Below are positions 24,005 to 33,301 of a stretch of 64,000 nucleotides of DNA, one piece after another. Both the position numbers and the translations under genes were made by a program. The stretch spans positions 80,981-144,980 of the forward strand of contig JBIOHC010000002.1 of the NCBI GenBank assembly GCA_044448685.1, written 5' to 3'. Numbering within the stretch: the first letter of the stretch is position 1; each line of letters begins with the position of its first letter. Under the pieces are notes generated by a model that saw only the letters and a list, made by a program, of their open reading frames with translations, searched no databases and was not told where the DNA came from. The DNA is from Palsa-965 sp044448685 (GTDB lineage: Bacteria > Bacteroidota > Bacteroidia > Palsa-965).

Positions 24005-25468
24005 ATGAATACAAGGCGCATTTTACTTTTTTCTTCCCTTATCCTGCTGGCTTTTTTAACAGCTACCTGCAGGCATGACGATCCTGTTGTGGAAACCACC
24101 GGATTTCCAAATCAGGTAGGGAAGATTATAATGACCCGCTGCGCCATTACCGGTTGCCACAATTCTGTCAGTGCTCCGAATGCGGCAGGGCTTGATATGA
24201 CCACCTGGAACAGTATGTTTATGGGTGACAGGAGCGGAAATTCTGTAACCATCCCTTTCAGCCACCGTTTCAGCACCACCTTTATTTTTACGAATACCTA
24301 TCCCGACCTTGGAGCTAGTCACCCTCCCACCCCTATGCCATTCAACAGTGCAAAGCTTACGCATGATGAGGAAGTGACGATCAAATCCTGGATTAATGAA
24401 GGAGCACCTGACCGGAACGGCATGATCAAATTTGCAGATAATGCCAACCGCAAAAAAGTGTATGTGCTGAATGCAGGCTGTGATGTGGTTACCGTGTTTG
24501 ATGAAGGCACCGGTTTACCCATGCGCTATGTATTGGTAGGAACTGGCAGTCCCCTTGACGGTCCCCATGAAATAGAAGTTTCACCCGATGGCAGGTTCTG
24601 GTGCGTTGTGTTTCTTCAATATCCGTACATGCAATTTTTTAATTGTTCGGATGATAGCTATGCCGGACAGGCTTACCTGGGTTATGATTCGTATACTGCC
24701 ATCAGTTTTACACCCGATTCCCGAAAAGTGTTTACCGTGGGTATAGATAAAGGAAAGATTGATGAAATTGATGTGAACACCTTCACAACTATGGACACCC
24801 TTCAATGTGCTGCAAACATCGGTCTGCATGGAATGTCCCTGAACCCTTCCGGAAATGCTTTATATGTAACCCTGCAGAATAATGGAAATACGCTTTGTAA
24901 ATTCTATCCTTCTGCCGACAGTCTGGGGCATTATATTTCCATTCCTGTAGACGGAACGAAGAACGGAACCTCCAATCCATACACAGAGCCACATGATATC
25001 GCTTTTTCAGGCAACAGATATTATGTCACGCTTCAGCATTCCAACCAGGTGGCGGTGATGGATGCTGTGAAAGATACACTTATCACCCTTATACCTGTAG
25101 GCGTTAAGCCTCAGGATATGGCAGTTTCTTCATACCGCAATCTTCTTTTTGTGAGCTGTATTGATGACACCCTTACATTTCCAGGGAAGAGGGGCTCTGT
25201 GTACGTCATTGATATGAATACCAATTCGGTAAAAGCAACAGTGGATGTGGGATGGCAGCCATACGGTGTTGCAGTGGATGAAGACAGGGGTCTTGTATAT
25301 GTTGTGAATACAAATGTATCACCAACCGGGCCGGCTCCACATCACAATACAGATTGCGGGGGACGAAACGGATTTGTAACTTTTATTGATCTCAATACAC
25401 TCAGGCTTATTCCCGGCAAGAAAGTGGAGCTGGCTGCCTTCCCCCGTTCTATTGCAAAGCGGAATTGA
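24005..25468 (+). CDS. Lipoprotein with CX4CH cytochrome-like domain and YncE-type propeller
   Basis: 487 residues, starting at the ATG of MNTRRILLFSSLILLAFLTA (24005). A likely lipidation Cys (ATC, about residue 22) is followed by a cytochrome-like module (about 35-140): KIIMTRCAITGCHNSVSAP with a CX4CH motif, HPPTPMPFNSAKLTHDEE with a possible Met ligand, and IKSWINEGAPDRNG. From about residue 150 to the end is a beta-propeller of YVTN/YncE type (VYVLNAGCDVVTVFDEGTG, VSPDGRFWCVVF, VTLQHSNQVAVMD, VAVDEDRGLVYVVNT). The domain pair suggests an exported electron-transfer or metal/redox protein. It follows the TonB receptor and overlaps nothing; the next gene starts 1 base later. Confidence 0.82.
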   Translation: MNTRRILLFSSLILLAFLTATCRHDDPVVETTGFPNQVGKIIMTRCAITGCHNSVSAPNAAGLDMTTWNSMFMGDRSGNSVTIPFSHRFSTTFIFTNTYPDLGASHPPTPMPFNSAKLTHDEEVTIKSWINEGAPDRNGMIKFADNANRKKVYVLNAGCDVVTVFDEGTGLPMRYVLVGTGSPLDGPHEIEVSPDGRFWCVVFLQYPYMQFFNCSDDSYAGQAYLGYDSYTAISFTPDSRKVFTVGIDKGKIDEIDVNTFTTMDTLQCAANIGLHGMSLNPSGNALYVTLQNNGNTLCKFYPSADSLGHYISIPVDGTKNGTSNPYTEPHDIAFSGNRYYVTLQHSNQVAVMDAVKDTLITLIPVGVKPQDMAVSSYRNLLFVSCIDDTLTFPGKRGSVYVIDMNTNSVKATVDVGWQPYGVAVDEDRGLVYVVNTNVSPTGPAPHHNTDCGGRNGFVTFIDLNTLRLIPGKKVELAAFPRSIAKRN

Positions 25469-25469
25469 A

Positions 25470-25874
25470 ATGAAAACCGATAAAGTAATCCTGCTTTTTG
25501 ACGGATACTGTAACCTCTGCAATTCCAGTGTTAACTTTATTATTCCAAGGGATAAAAAAGGCAGGTTTCGTTTTGCAGCACTTCAATCTGAAACAGGGAA
25601 AGCGCTGCTGAAACAGTACACTATAGAACCTCAAAGATCAGATTCAATGGTGATAATAGAAGACGGAAAGGCCTATCTGCGTTCTTCTGCTGCATTAAGG
25701 ATTGCCGCCAATATGAGTTTTGGCTGGAAATTATTTCTCGTATTTTATATCGTCCCGCCATTTGTGCGGAATGCCGTATACAGCTTGATTGCGACGAATC
25801 GTTACCGCTGGTTCGGAAAACGGGAGTCCTGTCGTATGCCGGACGAAAAGGATAAAGTCAGATTCCTGAGCTGA
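25470..25874 (+). CDS. DCC family thiol-disulfide oxidoreductase-like protein (DUF393)
   Basis: A 134-residue protein with the family signature ILLFDGYCNLCNSSVNFI, giving D11 and a C14-x-x-C17 pair as in thioredoxin-like folds. It continues with FAALQSETGKALL and a SSAALRIAANMSFGWKLF segment, as in DUF393. The start at 25470 is 1 base after the stop of the CX4CH protein, so the two genes are translationally coupled. Cytosolic or membrane-peripheral. A redox role in metal or cytochrome handling is inferred from position only. Its stop abuts the convergent retropepsin-like gene with no gap. Confidence 0.88.
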   Translation: MKTDKVILLFDGYCNLCNSSVNFIIPRDKKGRFRFAALQSETGKALLKQYTIEPQRSDSMVIIEDGKAYLRSSAALRIAANMSFGWKLFLVFYIVPPFVRNAVYSLIATNRYRWFGKRESCRMPDEKDKVRFLS

Positions 25875-26333
25875 TCAGCTTTTCTTTTTCTTCTTTCTTG
25901 CAACCGGAAGCCAGAGTGTCATTGTTTTTTTTCCGCAGTCAATGACAGCTCTGTGTTTTTTCAGGATATCCCCGCCCAGAACACCGTCAATCGGATGCAA
26001 ATTCATACCGGCATAGGAAATATTGACATGACTCAGATCCAGAATCATTGCCGGATAACTTCGTATTGTCAGCATCCCGAGTTCCAGCTTATCAATCAGT
26101 GTTGCCATTGTTTCCATGGAGTTCGTACCCAGCCCAGTACTCAGCTTGTTATAGGATGTCAGCTCTCCTTCTTTCAGGAATGCGGCAATGCGGGATTTAT
26201 CGAAAACAGTATTGGAAGCTCCTGTATCAATCAGCATCCTTGCCTGTTTACCGTTAATCTTTATCCTGAAAACAAAATGGTATCCCAGATCATTCAACCG
26301 TAACAGACGTATTGGCACTGTAGTTTTTTTCAT
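25875..26333 (-). CDS. Retropepsin-like aspartic protease
   Basis: A 152-residue protein with the single-copy clan AA pattern. The catalytic LIDTGASNTVFD (Asp36-Thr-Gly) is preceded by a strand FRIKINGKQARM, and the second hydrophobic-Gly motif IDGVLGGDILKKHRAVIDC follows near residue 117. Such small bacterial retropepsin-like proteins are expected to work as homodimers; substrates are unknown. No signal peptide, so cytosolic. The C-terminus is Lys-rich (ARKKKKKS). Convergent with the DCC gene with adjoining stops. Confidence 0.85.
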   Translation of the reverse strand: MKKTTVPIRLLRLNDLGYHFVFRIKINGKQARMLIDTGASNTVFDKSRIAAFLKEGELTSYNKLSTGLGTNSMETMATLIDKLELGMLTIRSYPAMILDLSHVNISYAGMNLHPIDGVLGGDILKKHRAVIDCGKKTMTLWLPVARKKKKKS

Positions 26334-26393
26334 GGCACTGTTCTGTCAAATGAATTACGAAAGTACTAATCCTGTTTCACAAATGAGTACTCA

Positions 26394-26432
26394 TAAAAAG
26401 AAAATCCGTCCCGGCTAAGCCTGGACGGATTT
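26394..26432 (-). terminator. Rho-independent terminator of mdh
   Basis: A 10-bp perfect stem (AAATCCGTCC 26402-26411, GGACGGATTT 26423-26432) with an 11-base loop is followed on the minus strand by TTTTCTTTTT. Confidence 0.86.
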
Positions 26433-26449
26433 CATGTAAAGAAAAATCA

Positions 26450-27391
26450 TTATTTAACTGCCATATTCATATTATCCAATACCGTCATCACTTCCTTGAC
26501 GGCTTTGGCAGAAGAATCAAGCATGGCTTTCTCTTCTTTGTTAAGTTTAAGTTCTATGATTTCCTCTATACCATTCTTACCCAGTTTTACAGGAACCCCC
26601 AGATAAATATCTTTCATGCCATATTCACCTTTCAGTAATGCACAAACCGGGAAGATACGTTTCTGATCACGAACAATGGCTTCAACCATTTGTGCAGCTG
26701 CAGCACCGGGAGCATACCAGGCCGATGTACCCAGCAGATTAACAATTTCACCTCCGCCCTTCTTGGTGCGGTCAATGATTGCATCCAGCTTATCCTTTTC
26801 AATCAGTTCAGTTACAGGAATGCCTCCTACAGTAGTATACCTCGGCAGCGGAACCATGGTATCTCCATGCCCGCCCATCAATACAGCCTGTATGTCTTTT
26901 GGAGAACAGTTCAGTGCTTCGGCCAGGAATGCACGGTAACGGGCTGTATCCAGAATACCGGCCATACCGAATACGCGACGGGAATCAATTTTAGCCGTCA
27001 GGTATGCGCAATATGTCATGACATCCAGGGGGTTGGAAACAATAATGATGATTGCTTTAGGCGAATACTTGATGATATTCTCGGTAACGCTTTTCACGAT
27101 TCCGGCATTGGTTGAAATCAAATCATCACGGCTCATTCCCGGTTTGCGTGGCAGACCGGAAGTGATCACAACAACATCCGAATTGGCCGTTTTCGAATAG
27201 TCATTCGTTGAGCCGATCGTTCTTGTATCATACATATTAATAGGTGCCGTTTGCCAGATATCCAAAGCCTTTCCTTCGGCAAAATTTTCCTTGATATCAA
27301 CGAGCACAAGCTCATTGGCTAATTCCTTGTGAGCAATTACGTCGGCACACGTAGCTCCGACATTACCAGCTCCTACAACAGTAACTTTCAT
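26450..27391 (-). CDS. mdh: Malate dehydrogenase
   Basis: Interconverts malate and oxaloacetate with NAD in the TCA cycle. The 313-residue length is that of LDH-like bacterial MDH. Seen: the Rossmann loop VVGAGNVGATCADVI, the NAD-selecting LVDIKENFAEGKALDI, the mobile loop with LPRKPGMSRDDLI, IIIVSNPLDVMTYCAY, and the catalytic His in VLMGGHGDTMVPL. It has a strong terminator downstream. Upstream, a TACCTTAG box (27424-27431, minus) is one base from the -7 consensus. Monocistronic. Confidence 0.96.
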   Translation of the reverse strand: MKVTVVGAGNVGATCADVIAHKELANELVLVDIKENFAEGKALDIWQTAPINMYDTRTIGSTNDYSKTANSDVVVITSGLPRKPGMSRDDLISTNAGIVKSVTENIIKYSPKAIIIIVSNPLDVMTYCAYLTAKIDSRRVFGMAGILDTARYRAFLAEALNCSPKDIQAVLMGGHGDTMVPLPRYTTVGGIPVTELIEKDKLDAIIDRTKKGGGEIVNLLGTSAWYAPGAAAAQMVEAIVRDQKRIFPVCALLKGEYGMKDIYLGVPVKLGKNGIEEIIELKLNKEEKAMLDSSAKAVKEVMTVLDNMNMAVK

Positions 27392-27567
27392 AGTAAAGAG
27401 TTTTTGATTATTAATTGATGAAGCTAAGGTAGAAAAGAATAATTGACCCTGTTCAGATTGATAATTTTTAAATCTTCATTTCTTTAGTATTACCTGTTAA
27501 TCATCACTTTCCGATTGCTTTGCCTAAATCAGTTAAAAAAGACGTAAAAAATCATCCTCACATCCTG

Positions 27568-27609
27568 ATATTATCCTGATTGGTCGACATATTATCTTGT
27601 TTAGTCGAA
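27568..27609. repeat. Two tandem 21-bp direct repeats in the mdh / adhesin gap
   Basis: ATATTATCCTGATTGGTCGAC (27568-27588) and ATATTATCTTGTTTAGTCGAA (27589-27609) match at 17 of 21 positions and lie 85-126 bases upstream of the TTG start at 27694. A 21-base period is two helical turns, as in operator half-sites. The remaining part of this 302-bp gap is AT-rich; no other feature was recognised apart from the weak mdh -7 box. Confidence 0.55.
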
Positions 27610-27693
27610 TACAAGGCAGGTATCTTGATGGAATCAGATTCTTTTCGGAAATTTAATATCATATAGCCCAACATTATAATATCTATTCTTGCC

Positions 27694-30600
27694 TTGAAGA
27701 AGAAGAACTACACACACCTGTATAGAGTACTGTCTTGTACCCTCCTGTTATTTACTATTCATTTTCAGGCTGAGGCTCAGACGGGATGCCCGGCTGTAGT
27801 TGCAGCCGGGGCCACAACAGTATGTCCGGGTAACTGTACAACACTTAGCGCTACAGTCCAGGCCACACTCGGAACAACGAATTATACCGTTGCGGCCATT
27901 CCTTATGCTCCCTTCTCCTATACTGCCGGGACAGCGGTCATTGTCGGTATGGACGATATCTTTTCCGGAGTTATCAGCCTGCCCTTTAACTTTTGCTATT
28001 TCGGAACCTCTTACAATCAATGTGTAATCGGTGCCAATGGGGATCTCACTTTTGATCTTACCCAGGCCGGAGCTTATGATCCATGGTCACAATCAAGCGG
28101 TCCTGCTCCTAACTCTGCATACCCTACGAATATAATGAGTCCCTTCCATGATATTGATCCTGCCCTTGGTGGTACAATCACATGGGCTTTGTATGGAACA
28201 GCTCCCTGCCGGCAACTTGTAATTTCTTATAATCAGGTGCCGATGTTCAGTTGCACAACCGAAATAGCCACTCAACAGATTGTACTGAACGAAACCACCA
28301 ATTATATTGATGTGTTTATAGAGAACAAACCCCTTTGTGCAACCTGGAACAATGGTGCAGCCATACTCGGTATTCAGAATACGACTTATACCACTGCCAT
28401 CACTGTTCCCGGACGTAATGGTACCCAGTGGAGCGCAACCAACGAAGGCTGGAGATTTTCTCCTTCCGGAGCTCCCAGCTATACACTTACCTGGTTTAAC
28501 GGTGCAACCAACCTGGGCAGCACTCCGACTGTAAGTGTTTGCCCAACTGCTACTACTACTTACACCGCCCAGCTTGTAAATACAAACTGTGACGGAACCA
28601 ATATCACGCTTAACAGTATGGTAACTGTTACTGTCGGAGGTGCTCCGGTAACTGTTGTCCCTGCCAATCCTAGTATTTGTCCAGGTGGCAGTGTAAACCT
28701 TACTGCATCAGGTGCAACAACCTATAGCTGGAGCCCTGCAACCGGTCTGAATACAACAACAGGATCGACTGTTACGGCAAGCCCTACGGTGAATACCACC
28801 TATACGGTAACAGGTACAAGTACGGGTTGTAATGGTGTTGCAACTGTCACTGTTACACTGGGCGGCGGACCGGCCCTCACCCCCACGCAAACTAATGTGT
28901 TGTGTAATGGAGGAAGTACCGGAGCGGCCAGTGTAACTGCAACAGGAGGACCTTATACCTACTCGTGGAATCCGGGAGGAGCCACCACTTCCGGTATTAC
29001 AGGAATCCCGGCAGGTAATTACACTGTTACTGTCAGCACCGCAACCGGCTGTACCTCTACTCAAGTATTTAATATTACCGAACCACCCGCACTGACTCTT
29101 TCTGTTGCCGGTATTGCAGCAGCTTGTAATGGAGTTTGTAACGGACAGCTGATCTGTATTCCTTCGGGCGGTACCTCTCCATACAATTTTACCTGGAGCA
29201 CAGGGTGTTCAACGCCGAGCTGTAATAATATTTGTGCCGGGGCTTACAGCCTCACTGTTCACGATGCTAACGGTTGCGCTGCCACCGGTACTGCTACCGT
29301 AACTCAGCCTGCACCACTGACTGTAAATTTATTTCCCTTTCCTTCTCATTGCGGAGCGGCAGATGGAAAGGATTCAGCCGTGGTAAGCGGTGGAACGGTC
29401 AATTATACGTATTCCTGGACTCCCGGAGGCAATACCGCTGCCGTCGACAATAATCTTGCACCCGGAAACTACACATTAACTGTTACAGATTCCAAAGGCT
29501 GTAACGTACAGGGCACTTCAACTATCAACAATTCTTCGGGCGTTACTGCTTCCATTTCTGCTTCCACCAATGTAACCTGTTACAACGGCTCCAACGGATC
29601 GGCAACTGCGCTTGCAGGTGGCGGTACAGCACCTTATAACTATTCCTGGTCACCGATAACCTGCTCCACAGCAACGGCATCCAATCTTCCTACGGGATCC
29701 TATACCTGTCATATCACGGATGCTATAGGATGCACTGCCCAAACCATTGTAGTGATTACACAACCCAGCCAGGTGGTGGTTACACCGGTTGTTCCTGCTG
29801 TTATCTGTATAACCCAGAGTGCTCCGCTTACTGCTACGGCCGTTGGCGGGGGAGGTATCTATACCTATTCATGGACACTGTCGGGAACAGGTGTAACGTC
29901 TCCTGTATCGCCGGTGGTTACCACTACCTATACGGTTATCTGTACAGATCAGAATGGATGTGTTTCGGCTCCTGCCACGGTGGTTGTCACAGTGAATCCT
30001 CCTTTATCACTAAGCGCAATGCCGAATGTATCCGTTTGCCCCGGTGTCAATTCAACGCTTTCAGCCCTGGCAAGTGGTGGAAATGGTAATTATGCTTATG
30101 CATGGACACCTGCGGCAGGTCTTTCTTCTACAAACATTTCCAACCCGGTAGCCACTCCGGCAGCGACTACGGTATATACAGTTACTGTTTCAGACAACTG
30201 CGGAACCCCACCAGTAACAGGAACGGTAACGGTTACTGTTTATGCTCCTCCGGTGATTTCCTTCACTGCAAATGATACAACAGGCTGTGCTCCCCTTTGT
30301 GTCAAATTCACTGCTGTTTCAAACCCGGCATGTCAGAGTGCGGCATGGCAGTATGGAGACGGACTGACAGGAACAGGATGCGGAACAGTGAATCATTGTT
30401 ATCCCAATGCTGGAACTTTCGATGTTACCCTGAAGGTTACGGATATTAATTCCTGTGTTTCAACTGTTACAAAACCAGGATACATCAATGTTTATCCTGT
30501 ACCGCATGCGGCCTTTACGGCTAACCCGGCAAGGGTTACCATCTTAAGCCCTATTGTTTATTTTACCGATGCAAGTACAGGAGCCAATACATGGAACTGG

Positions 30601-31035
30601 AACTTCGGTGATTTTTCCGGAGGTTCTTCCACACTTCAAAACCCAATGTATACCTATCCGGATACAGGTTGTTTCAATGTGCACCTCCTTGTTCTGAACT
30701 CTTTTGGATGTCGTGACTCTGCTGTCAGCCCTGTATGTGTAGCCCCCGACTTTACTTTCTATGCTCCGAATTCATTTACTCCAAACGGAGACGGTCTGAA
30801 TGACGTATTTGTACCCAAGGGATACGGTGTAAGAAATGAATCCTATACACTGGACATATTCGACCGCTGGGGCAACCAGCTTTTCCACAGTGAAACCTGG
30901 GATAAGGGATGGGATGGAAAAGCAAATTTCGGCGCCAATATTGCTCAGGTCGATACCTATGTATGGAGGGTTTCCTGCCGCGATTACAATAATATCAAAC
31001 ACGTATTTACCGGAATGGTAAACCTTTTGAAATAA
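27694..31035 (+). CDS. Large SprB-repeat/PKD adhesin-like protein with type B T9SS sorting domain
   Basis: 1113 residues. The start is TTG at 27694; an in-frame TAG at 27664 leaves no room for an upstream ATG. The signal peptide ends AEAQ (about residue 29). Domains: a nidogen-like or lectin-like N-terminal part (about 60-260); Ig-like strands; several SprB repeats (about 395-670) with the LCNGGSTGAASVTATGG..YSW pattern; PKD domains (about 860-1010) with WNWNFGDFSGG; and a C-terminal gliding-associated type B sorting domain (YAPNSFTPNGDGLNDVFVPK ... FDRWGNQLFHSETWDKGWDG). It is predicted to be exported by the T9SS to the cell surface. Adhesion or motility is inferred from SprB. Confidence 0.9.
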   Translation: MKKKNYTHLYRVLSCTLLLFTIHFQAEAQTGCPAVVAAGATTVCPGNCTTLSATVQATLGTTNYTVAAIPYAPFSYTAGTAVIVGMDDIFSGVISLPFNFCYFGTSYNQCVIGANGDLTFDLTQAGAYDPWSQSSGPAPNSAYPTNIMSPFHDIDPALGGTITWALYGTAPCRQLVISYNQVPMFSCTTEIATQQIVLNETTNYIDVFIENKPLCATWNNGAAILGIQNTTYTTAITVPGRNGTQWSATNEGWRFSPSGAPSYTLTWFNGATNLGSTPTVSVCPTATTTYTAQLVNTNCDGTNITLNSMVTVTVGGAPVTVVPANPSICPGGSVNLTASGATTYSWSPATGLNTTTGSTVTASPTVNTTYTVTGTSTGCNGVATVTVTLGGGPALTPTQTNVLCNGGSTGAASVTATGGPYTYSWNPGGATTSGITGIPAGNYTVTVSTATGCTSTQVFNITEPPALTLSVAGIAAACNGVCNGQLICIPSGGTSPYNFTWSTGCSTPSCNNICAGAYSLTVHDANGCAATGTATVTQPAPLTVNLFPFPSHCGAADGKDSAVVSGGTVNYTYSWTPGGNTAAVDNNLAPGNYTLTVTDSKGCNVQGTSTINNSSGVTASISASTNVTCYNGSNGSATALAGGGTAPYNYSWSPITCSTATASNLPTGSYTCHITDAIGCTAQTIVVITQPSQVVVTPVVPAVICITQSAPLTATAVGGGGIYTYSWTLSGTGVTSPVSPVVTTTYTVICTDQNGCVSAPATVVVTVNPPLSLSAMPNVSVCPGVNSTLSALASGGNGNYAYAWTPAAGLSSTNISNPVATPAATTVYTVTVSDNCGTPPVTGTVTVTVYAPPVISFTANDTTGCAPLCVKFTAVSNPACQSAAWQYGDGLTGTGCGTVNHCYPNAGTFDVTLKVTDINSCVSTVTKPGYINVYPVPHAAFTANPARVTILSPIVYFTDASTGANTWNWNFGDFSGGSSTLQNPMYTYPDTGCFNVHLLVLNSFGCRDSAVSPVCVAPDFTFYAPNSFTPNGDGLNDVFVPKGYGVRNESYTLDIFDRWGNQLFHSETWDKGWDGKANFGANIAQVDTYVWRVSCRDYNNIKHVFTGMVNLLK

Positions 31036-31100
31036 TACACATGTAACGTTTATAGGTAAACACGACACCTATTCAAATACGTAGAAACGCCTGAAAAAAC

Positions 31101-31138
31101 AAATCCCCGGAATGGTTCATTCCGGGGATTTGTTTTTG
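31101..31138. terminator. Bidirectional terminator between convergent genes
   Basis: A 13-bp perfect stem (AAATCCCCGGAAT 31101-31113, ATTCCGGGGATTT 31119-31131) with a 5-base loop. TGTTTTTG on the plus side and GTTTTTTC on the minus side let it end both the adhesin gene and gyrB. Confidence 0.9.
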
Positions 31139-31150
31139 AATTTTTATGTT

Positions 31151-33118
31151 TTATGCGTCAATTTTGGCATATTTCGCATTCTTTTCTATGAATTCCCTTC
31201 TTGGGGGGACATCATCACCCATGAGCATGGAGAAGATACGATCTGCTTCGGCAGCACTTTCAATAGTTACCTTACGCAAGGTCCTGAACTGAGGGTTGAG
31301 GGTAGTAGTCCACAACTGCTCTGCATTCATCTCACCAAGACCTTTATAACGCTGAATTCCTACAGAACTTTCCTTCCCTTCTCCGCCTGAGAGTTCCCGT
31401 ACCGCCACAGCCCTGTCATCCTCATTCCAGCAATACCGTTCTTCCTTGCCTTTTTTAACGAGGTAAAGGGGAGGCGTGGCAATGTAGAGGTGGCCGTTTT
31501 CAATCAATTCTTTCATATAGCGGAAAAAGAACGTCATGATAAGGGTGGAGATGTGAGAACCGTCCACATCGGCATCGGTCATGATAACCACCTTATGATA
31601 ACGCAGTTTTTCCAGATTCAGGGCCCTGTTATCTTCTGTAGTTCCCCTGGTTACTCCAAGTGCAGTGAAGATGTTCTTTATTTCCTCGTTTTCATAAATC
31701 CTGTATTCCATGGCTTTTTCCACGTTCAGGATTTTACCTCTTAAAGGCAGGATAGCCTGAAAATCACGGTTACGGCCTTGTTTGGCGGTTCCACCGGCGG
31801 AGTCACCCTCTACAAGGAACAATTCACAAGCCAGTGGATCACTGTTTGCACAATCGGCCAGCTTTCCGGGTAATCCGGTGCCTGTAAGGACGTTCTTTCT
31901 TTGTACAAGTTCCCTGGCTTTGCGTGCAGCATGACGGGCTGTGGCGGCCAGGATCACTTTATCTACAATTACTTTGGCTTGTTTAGGGTGTTCTTCCAGG
32001 TAATTGCTCAGCATTTCGCTTACCGCAGTATCTACAGATCCCATTACCTCATTATTTCCAAGCTTGGTCTTGGTCTGACCTTCAAACTGAGGCTCCTGAA
32101 CCTTTACGGAAATAACAGCTGTAAGTCCTTCCCGGAAGTCATCACCGCTTATCTCCAGCTTCACTTTTTGCAAAAGGCCAGCCTTATCGGCGTAGCTTTT
32201 GAGTGTACGTGTGAGTCCGCGTCGGAAACCCGCCAGGTGGGTTCCACCTTCATGGGTATTGATATTGTTTACATAAGAGTGAATATTTTCCGAGAAAGAG
32301 GTATTATACGTCATGGCCAGTTCGATGGGAACACCATACTTATCACTTTCCAGGTAAATACAATCTTCAATCAGTTTTTCCCTGTTGGCATCAAGAAAAG
32401 CAACAAATTCCTGTAGACCGCCTTCTGAATAAAATATTTCTCCAAGGAAATTACCGGCTTCATCCTTATGTCTCTTGTCAGTCAGGGTAATTTTAATTCC
32501 TTTATTGAGGTAGGCCAGCTCGCGTATACGTGCCGCCAGTGTTTCATAGTTATACTCATGTACGATAAAGATGGAGTCATCGGGTTTGAAGGTGACAATC
32601 GTTCCGCGATAATCGGTAGGTCCGATTTCCTTCACATCGTACAAAGGTTTGCCGATGGAATATTCCTGTACATAATGCTTACCCTTGAGGTGAACATCCA
32701 CACGCATCATCGTCGAAAGAGCATTCACACAAGATACACCTACACCGTGCAAACCACCGGAAACTTTATAGGAGTCCTTATCGAATTTACCACCGGCATG
32801 CAGTACTGTCAATACCACCTCGAGGGCTGATTTCTTTTCCTTATGCATGATATCAACAGGAATTCCCCGTCCATCATCCTTAACGGTGATTGAGTTATCC
32901 TCATTGATCCAAACATCAATGTTTTTGCAATGTCCGGCCAAAGCCTCATCAATGGAGTTATCCACGACTTCATATACCAGGTGATGCAGGCCTTTAAAGC
33001 CGATATCACCGATATACATGGCAGGTCTTTTGCGGACGGCTTCCAGCCCTTCCAGAACCTGTATACTGTCTGCAGAATAATCGGATGCTGAAACACTCTC
33101 TTTCACTACTTCTTCCAT
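31151..33118 (-). CDS. gyrB: DNA gyrase subunit B
   Basis: The ATPase subunit of gyrase, which introduces negative supercoils. 655 residues. GHKL domain: VLEGLEAVRKRPAMYIGD, VDNSIDEALAGHC, VKDDGRGIPVD and VSGGLHGVGVSCVNALS. Transducer domain, then TOPRIM with LFLVEGDSAGGTAKQGRNR and MTDADVDGSHISTL. C-terminal IQRYKGLGEMNAEQLW. The length is that of the short Bacteroidota GyrB, without the E. coli insertion. A TATATTTG -7 box lies 39-46 bases upstream of the start. Confidence 0.97.
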   Translation of the reverse strand: MEEVVKESVSASDYSADSIQVLEGLEAVRKRPAMYIGDIGFKGLHHLVYEVVDNSIDEALAGHCKNIDVWINEDNSITVKDDGRGIPVDIMHKEKKSALEVVLTVLHAGGKFDKDSYKVSGGLHGVGVSCVNALSTMMRVDVHLKGKHYVQEYSIGKPLYDVKEIGPTDYRGTIVTFKPDDSIFIVHEYNYETLAARIRELAYLNKGIKITLTDKRHKDEAGNFLGEIFYSEGGLQEFVAFLDANREKLIEDCIYLESDKYGVPIELAMTYNTSFSENIHSYVNNINTHEGGTHLAGFRRGLTRTLKSYADKAGLLQKVKLEISGDDFREGLTAVISVKVQEPQFEGQTKTKLGNNEVMGSVDTAVSEMLSNYLEEHPKQAKVIVDKVILAATARHAARKARELVQRKNVLTGTGLPGKLADCANSDPLACELFLVEGDSAGGTAKQGRNRDFQAILPLRGKILNVEKAMEYRIYENEEIKNIFTALGVTRGTTEDNRALNLEKLRYHKVVIMTDADVDGSHISTLIMTFFFRYMKELIENGHLYIATPPLYLVKKGKEERYCWNEDDRAVAVRELSGGEGKESSVGIQRYKGLGEMNAEQLWTTTLNPQFRTLRKVTIESAAEADRIFSMLMGDDVPPRREFIEKNAKYAKIDA

Positions 33119-33156
33119 AGGATTTTAGGTGATTTGGATGTAATTTTGATATCTTT

Positions 33157-33164
33157 CAAATATA
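33157..33164 (-). promoter_or_regulatory. Putative gyrB -7 box
   Basis: TATATTTG on the minus strand matches TAnnTTTG; transcription would begin about 30 bases before the gyrB ATG. No clear -33 TTG. Confidence 0.45.
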
Positions 33165-33301
33165 GTGAAAATTAAGCAGTTAGCCATAAAAAAAAGAGCC
33201 CCAAACAGGGTGTTTTTTATGAACAAATGTTAATAAAAATCGGAGAGGGAAACTTGCTTATCCAGACTGAATTTATACACTCAAAGTGGTCCTGTTTATC
33301 C

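Noticed and set aside
33187..33220. Terminator after the 33302-34990 gene
   Set aside because: The T-run is good, but the stem has only about 3 reliable pairs (CCC/GGG).
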